Assembly: GCA_002385475.1 (NCBI GenBank)
Contig: DGDO01000044.1
Coordinates: 1 to 18,070 of the forward strand
From: Candidatus Sordicultor fermentans
Lineage (GTDB): Bacteria > Atribacterota > Atribacteria > Atribacterales > Caldatribacteriaceae
Length of the DNA: 18,070 bases
Direction: 5' to 3'
The notes beneath the pieces are model-generated. The model searched no databases, had not been told where the DNA came from, and saw nothing but the letters and a program-made list of their open reading frames with translations. Position numbers and translations under genes: made by a program. Positions 14,783-18,070 of this stretch are shown here, in pieces (the first letter of the stretch is position 1; each line of letters opens with the position of its first letter).

Positions 14783-15796
14783 CTAACTCTTATCTTTTAT
14801 AAATTGGCGAAGAGCTTTCGCCGCTTTTTCTGGAACCACCGGATTAATGTAAAATCCCGTACCCCACTCAAATCCTGCCATCTTGCACAAGGAAGGTAAA
14901 ATCTCCAGGTGCCAGTGGTAGTAGTCTGCATAATTTTCCGAGGAGCGGGGATAAGGCGCCACATGTAGAATAAAATTGAAAGCCGGGTCATGAAGAAGGG
15001 CTTTAATTGCAGAAAGAGCTATCTTCAGAATACGAGCAAGGCTTTGTATTTCCTCTTCTTCTATCTCTGAGAAAAAAGCACAATGACGCTGGGGAAGAAT
15101 CCAGGTTTCATAAGGAAAACGAGCAGCATAGGGAACAAAAGCCATAAATCCTTCCTCTTCCCAGACCAATCGTTCCTTTTTTCTTTCTTCTTCTAGAAGA
15201 GAACAGAAAAGACACCTTCCTTCTTCCTCGTAAAATTCTCTTGCTCTTTTTAATTCTTCCTGCACTTTTTTAGGAATAACGGGTGTGGCAATTAACTGAG
15301 AGTGAGCGTGAGGTAGAGAAGCTCCTGCTTTTTCACCTTGATTCTTAGAAATCAAACAATAACGCAGGCGAGGGTCTTCTCCCAGCTCTCTCATTCTCTC
15401 TCGGTAAACCCGGAGTACCTCTTCTATTTGTTCCAAGGGAAGGTCGACCAAGTCCAAATAGTGGTCAGGAGTTTCTATTATTACCTCGTGCACCCCAAAG
15501 CCACTCATTCTCTCGTAAAATCCATCGATATATTGATGCAAGGGCTCACACGGTAAAAGAGCAGGAAATCTATTAGGCACCACCCTCACCCTCCAGCCCC
15601 TCTCATTGGGGAGAGTATCTTTTTCCCGGATGCTGAATACTTCCGGAGGAGTACAAGACTCTCTACCCGGGCAAAACACACAGGGAAAAGAACTTTCCCT
15701 TTCCCAACCTTCACCAAACTGATAAGGCTTGGTTCCTCTTTCCTCGGCAACAATGACCCATCTCCCTACTACTGGATCTTTTCTAAACTCCGGCAT
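14783..15796 (-). CDS. galT: Galactose-1-phosphate uridylyltransferase family (HIT superfamily)
   Basis: This 337-residue enzyme would transfer a nucleotidyl group between UDP-glucose and galactose-1-phosphate in the Leloir pathway. The zinc pair CVFC (39-42), the RVVPNRFPAL segment (71-80), the active-site triplet in PHAHSQ (162-167) and YYHWHLEILP (292-301) are all seen. A second CxxC occurs at 195-198. Well-studied enzymes have HPH where this has HAH; the nucleophilic histidine (H165) is kept. Because it abuts glgC, an ADP-glucose-using activity is a possible alternative. The ATG is fixed by an in-frame TAG directly upstream, yet the nearest good ribosome site (GAGGAG) is about 15 bases away, an unusually long spacing. 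Confidence 0.88.
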   Translation of the reverse strand: MPEFRKDPVVGRWVIVAEERGTKPYQFGEGWERESSFPCVFCPGRESCTPPEVFSIREKDTLPNERGWRVRVVPNRFPALLPCEPLHQYIDGFYERMSGFGVHEVIIETPDHYLDLVDLPLEQIEEVLRVYRERMRELGEDPRLRYCLISKNQGEKAGASLPHAHSQLIATPVIPKKVQEELKRAREFYEEEGRCLFCSLLEEERKKERLVWEEEGFMAFVPYAARFPYETWILPQRHCAFFSEIEEEEIQSLARILKIALSAIKALLHDPAFNFILHVAPYPRSSENYADYYHWHLEILPSLCKMAGFEWGTGFYINPVVPEKAAKALRQFIKDKS

Positions 15797-15817
15797 CTAA
15801 AAATTACCGTTCTCCTC

Positions 15818-16876
15818 TCAAGGAATCCATTCTTCATTTCCTTCCAAACTTTGTAAGAATCGCACTAAAAGCTTAATAGCATGTTCCAGATCTTCTAAAT
15901 CCACTATTTCTCCTGGAGTGTGCATATAACGGTTAGGGATACCAATCAACCCTGTAACTACTCCTTCTCGAGTAATCTGAATGACATTAGCGTCAGTCCC
16001 TGTAGCCCGGGATTCAGCCTGCACCTGGTAAGGGATACCTCCTTCTTTGGCTATATTTACCATCCGCTGCCAGAGACGAGGATTTATATTGGGACCTCGA
16101 GAAATCACCGGACCCTTACCTAAAGCTATTTCTCCCACTTTTCTTTTGTCTATGTCCGGGCAATCAGAGGCAAAAGTAACATCAATGGCAATACCTATAT
16201 CTGGAGCTATACCGAAAGCACTGGTTTTGGCTCCTCGCAGTCCTAACTCCTCTTGCACCGTGCTCACCCCATAGACAGCACAGTGTAATTTATCTTTTTC
16301 GAGACAGCGTAGCACTTCTCCTACTATAAATGTTCCCACTTTATCATCGAAGCCTTTCCCTGCTACTCTCCCTCCCAGAAGGGGTTCAAAACCCGCATCA
16401 AAAGTTATGGGATCGCCTACAGTAACTTGCTTCAAGGCTTCTTCTTTGCTTTGAGCACCAATGTCTACCCATTGTTCTTCAATTTTGGCCACCTTTTGCC
16501 GATCTTTCTCTTCCAGAAGATGGATAGGTTTTTTGCCTATCACCCCCGGTATCGCTCCTTTTGATGTATGAACGAGCACTCTTTTCCCGGGAAGAATATG
16601 AGCATCGATTCCCCCCACCGTAGAAAAATAAATATATCCCTGATCGTTTATATATTCTACCATCATTCCTATCTCATCACAGTGGCCAGCCAGCATAACT
16701 TTGACTTTTCCTTCTGGATTGACTACCCCAAAAGCATTACCATGAACATCCTTGTAACATTGGTCTACTCGATCTCTAATTCGCTCCAAAAAAACTTGTT
16801 GCACTTTCTCCTCAAAACCGGAAGGACTGGGCGTATTAATCAGATTTTTAAGAAAATCTATCTGGTCTTTCTCCAT
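15818..16876 (-). CDS. M42-family metallo-aminopeptidase
   Basis: This is a 352-residue di-metal aminopeptidase of the M42 (glutamyl/deblocking, TET-like) family, which forms large cytoplasmic oligomers that digest peptides. The ligands are visible: H65 and D67 (AGHCDEIG), D177-D178 (GKGFDDKVG), catalytic E209-E210 (VQEELGLRG), D232 (AIDVT) and H319 (YMHTPGE). The length fits the family. The gene starts 18 bases after lon; AGGAGGT lies 12 bases before the ATG. Placing it behind Lon fits a simple division of labour: Lon makes peptides and M42 reduces them to amino acids (inference). It has also been annotated as endoglucanase M in relatives, but the motifs here are those of peptidases. Confidence 0.93.
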   Translation of the reverse strand: MEKDQIDFLKNLINTPSPSGFEEKVQQVFLERIRDRVDQCYKDVHGNAFGVVNPEGKVKVMLAGHCDEIGMMVEYINDQGYIYFSTVGGIDAHILPGKRVLVHTSKGAIPGVIGKKPIHLLEEKDRQKVAKIEEQWVDIGAQSKEEALKQVTVGDPITFDAGFEPLLGGRVAGKGFDDKVGTFIVGEVLRCLEKDKLHCAVYGVSTVQEELGLRGAKTSAFGIAPDIGIAIDVTFASDCPDIDKRKVGEIALGKGPVISRGPNINPRLWQRMVNIAKEGGIPYQVQAESRATGTDANVIQITREGVVTGLIGIPNRYMHTPGEIVDLEDLEHAIKLLVRFLQSLEGNEEWIP

Positions 16877-16894
16877 AATGTTTTACTTACCTCC

Positions 16895-18070
16895 TCAATT
16901 TTGAATTTCTACTAACTCTTCTTTAACTAAAGCTAAATCCAGAACTTGGTTTACATTTTCTACCAGGAGGAAATTCATTGTTTTTTTAACTTCCTCTGGC
17001 ACTTCCTGTAAATCTTTCTCGTTTTCCCGGGGGAGGATTACCTCTCTAATCCCTGCCCGATAAGCAGCTAAAACTTTTTCTTTTATTCCGCCAACAGGTA
17101 ATACTTTGCCAGTAAGAGTAATTTCCCCGGTCATAGCCACATCATGACGAACAGGTACTCGAGCCAGAGCAGAAATCATAGATACTACCATGGTAATTCC
17201 TGCTGACGGCCCATCTTTGGGAATAGCACCAGCAGGAACATGCACATGAATATCGTTCTTCTCATAAAAATCAGGAGGAATATTCCACTCCTGTGCTCGA
17301 GCCCGGACACAGGAAAGAGCAATTTTAGCTGACTCCTGCATAATTTCTCCCATGTTTCCAGTCAAAAGAAGATTTCCCTTACCCGGTAAAACCACTGTCT
17401 CTACAAAAAGTATTTCTCCTCCACTTTCCGTCCAGGCTAAACCCGTCGCCACTCCTATTTCATCTTTCCCTTCCATCACCTCATCCAAAAATCGGCGAGG
17501 GCCTAAAAATTCTCTTAGCTTTTCCTCATCTACCACAAAAGGACCCTGAGCCCCCTGAGCTACCTCTTTAGCTATTTTTCGGCAAATAGTAGCAATACTT
17601 CTCTCCAAATTCCGCACTCCTGCTTCTCGAGTGTATTCTCTGATTATTTTCTGAATAATATCTGCTTCTATGGTGACATCCTGGGGTTGAAGACCATTCT
17701 CCTCACATTGTTTAGGTATAAGATATCGCTGAGCAATGGCTATTTTTTCTAAATCGGTATAGCCAGAAAGAAAAATAACTTCCATCCGATCTAAAAGGGG
17801 AGGAGGAATGGTATCCAGAACGTTGGCAGTAGCAATAAACATAACTCGAGAAAGGTCGAAAGGAACACCCAGATAATGGTCTACAAAAGCATAATTTTGC
17901 TCCGGGTCTAAAACTTCCAAAAGAGCAGAAGCAGGATCTCCTCTAAAATCCATACCTATCTTGTCCACTTCATCGAGCATGAAAACCGGATTATTAGTTC
18001 CTGCTTTCCTGATACCTTGAATTATTCTCCCCGGCAACGCTCCCACATAAGTACGGCGATGACCACGAAT
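16895..18070 (-). CDS. lon: ATP-dependent protease Lon, C-terminal half (truncated by window)
   Basis: This is the last 391 residues of a LonA protease; the reading frame runs open through the right edge (IRGHRRTYVG...), so the gene starts outside the window. It contains the AAA+ Walker B region (VFMLDEVDKIG), sensor 1 (FIATANVLDTIP), the LLDRMEVI segment with the arginine finger, the helical small domain with ARE-GVRNLER, and the S16 protease domain. The catalytic serine is in PKDGPSAGIT and the lysine is in GGIKEKVLAAYRAG. Lon degrades misfolded and regulatory proteins in the cytoplasm. In some bacteria it belongs to the HspR regulon, but its promoter is not visible here. M42 follows after 18 bases. 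Confidence 0.96.
   Translation of the reverse strand: MRGHRRTYVGALPGRIIQGIRKAGTNNPVFMLDEVDKIGMDFRGDPASALLEVLDPEQNYAFVDHYLGVPFDLSRVMFIATANVLDTIPPPLLDRMEVIFLSGYTDLEKIAIAQRYLIPKQCEENGLQPQDVTIEADIIQKIIREYTREAGVRNLERSIATICRKIAKEVAQGAQGPFVVDEEKLREFLGPRRFLDEVMEGKDEIGVATGLAWTESGGEILFVETVVLPGKGNLLLTGNMGEIMQESAKIALSCVRARAQEWNIPPDFYEKNDIHVHVPAGAIPKDGPSAGITMVVSMISALARVPVRHDVAMTGEITLTGKVLPVGGIKEKVLAAYRAGIREVILPRENEKDLQEVPEEVKKTMNFLLVENVNQVLDLALVKEELVEIQN

Overview
This window is 18 kb of densely packed, co-directional bacterial housekeeping DNA. All 15 genes are on the minus strand, so transcription runs from high to low coordinates. The coding strand is strongly purine-rich, the proteins are rich in Glu, Lys and Arg, and TTG and GTG starts recur beside AGGAGG- or AGGTGA-type ribosome sites. 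The genome is moderately AT-rich. Together with an HspR-type heat-shock operon and TldD/TldE, this suggests a (possibly thermophilic) anaerobic bacterium from a deep or uncultivated lineage. I cannot assign a phylum from sequence alone.

Region A (18070 to 4704, in transcription order): lon (5' end outside the window), an M42 metallo-aminopeptidase, galT, glgC, an 85-aa membrane-anchored coiled-coil protein, a secreted parvulin-type foldase, tldD, tldE/pmbA, a long type-2-like ileS, a four-LysM plus M23 cell-wall endopeptidase, and an HD-domain hydrolase. Gaps are 0-48 nt and several junctions overlap (ATGA, TGATG, TAATG), so this looks like one long transcription unit with translational coupling. 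It mixes protein turnover (Lon, M42, TldD/E), glycogen and galactose metabolism (GalT, GlgC), envelope work (PpiC, LysM-M23) and translation (IleS). I see no promoter or terminator inside it.

Region B (4703 to 202): a heat-shock operon, hsp20-dnaJ-hspR-clp. It is preceded by a textbook promoter (TTGACA, 17-bp spacer, TATAAT) that lies between two nearly identical inverted 16-bp arms. The operon ends in a strong compound hairpin terminator. A further perfect 11-bp hairpin sits between hsp20 and dnaJ, next to the dnaJ ribosome site. The Hsp100 has a ClpC-type short middle domain but lacks the ClpP-docking tripeptide, and the DnaJ keeps only two of the four usual zinc motifs.

Region C (1 to about 200): non-coding sequence downstream of the terminator. 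It contains two partial copies of a short repeat that runs off the window edge.

The most unusual material is the control architecture and altered chaperones of the heat-shock operon. I found no phage, transposase, CRISPR array, RNA gene or clearly new multi-gene system.
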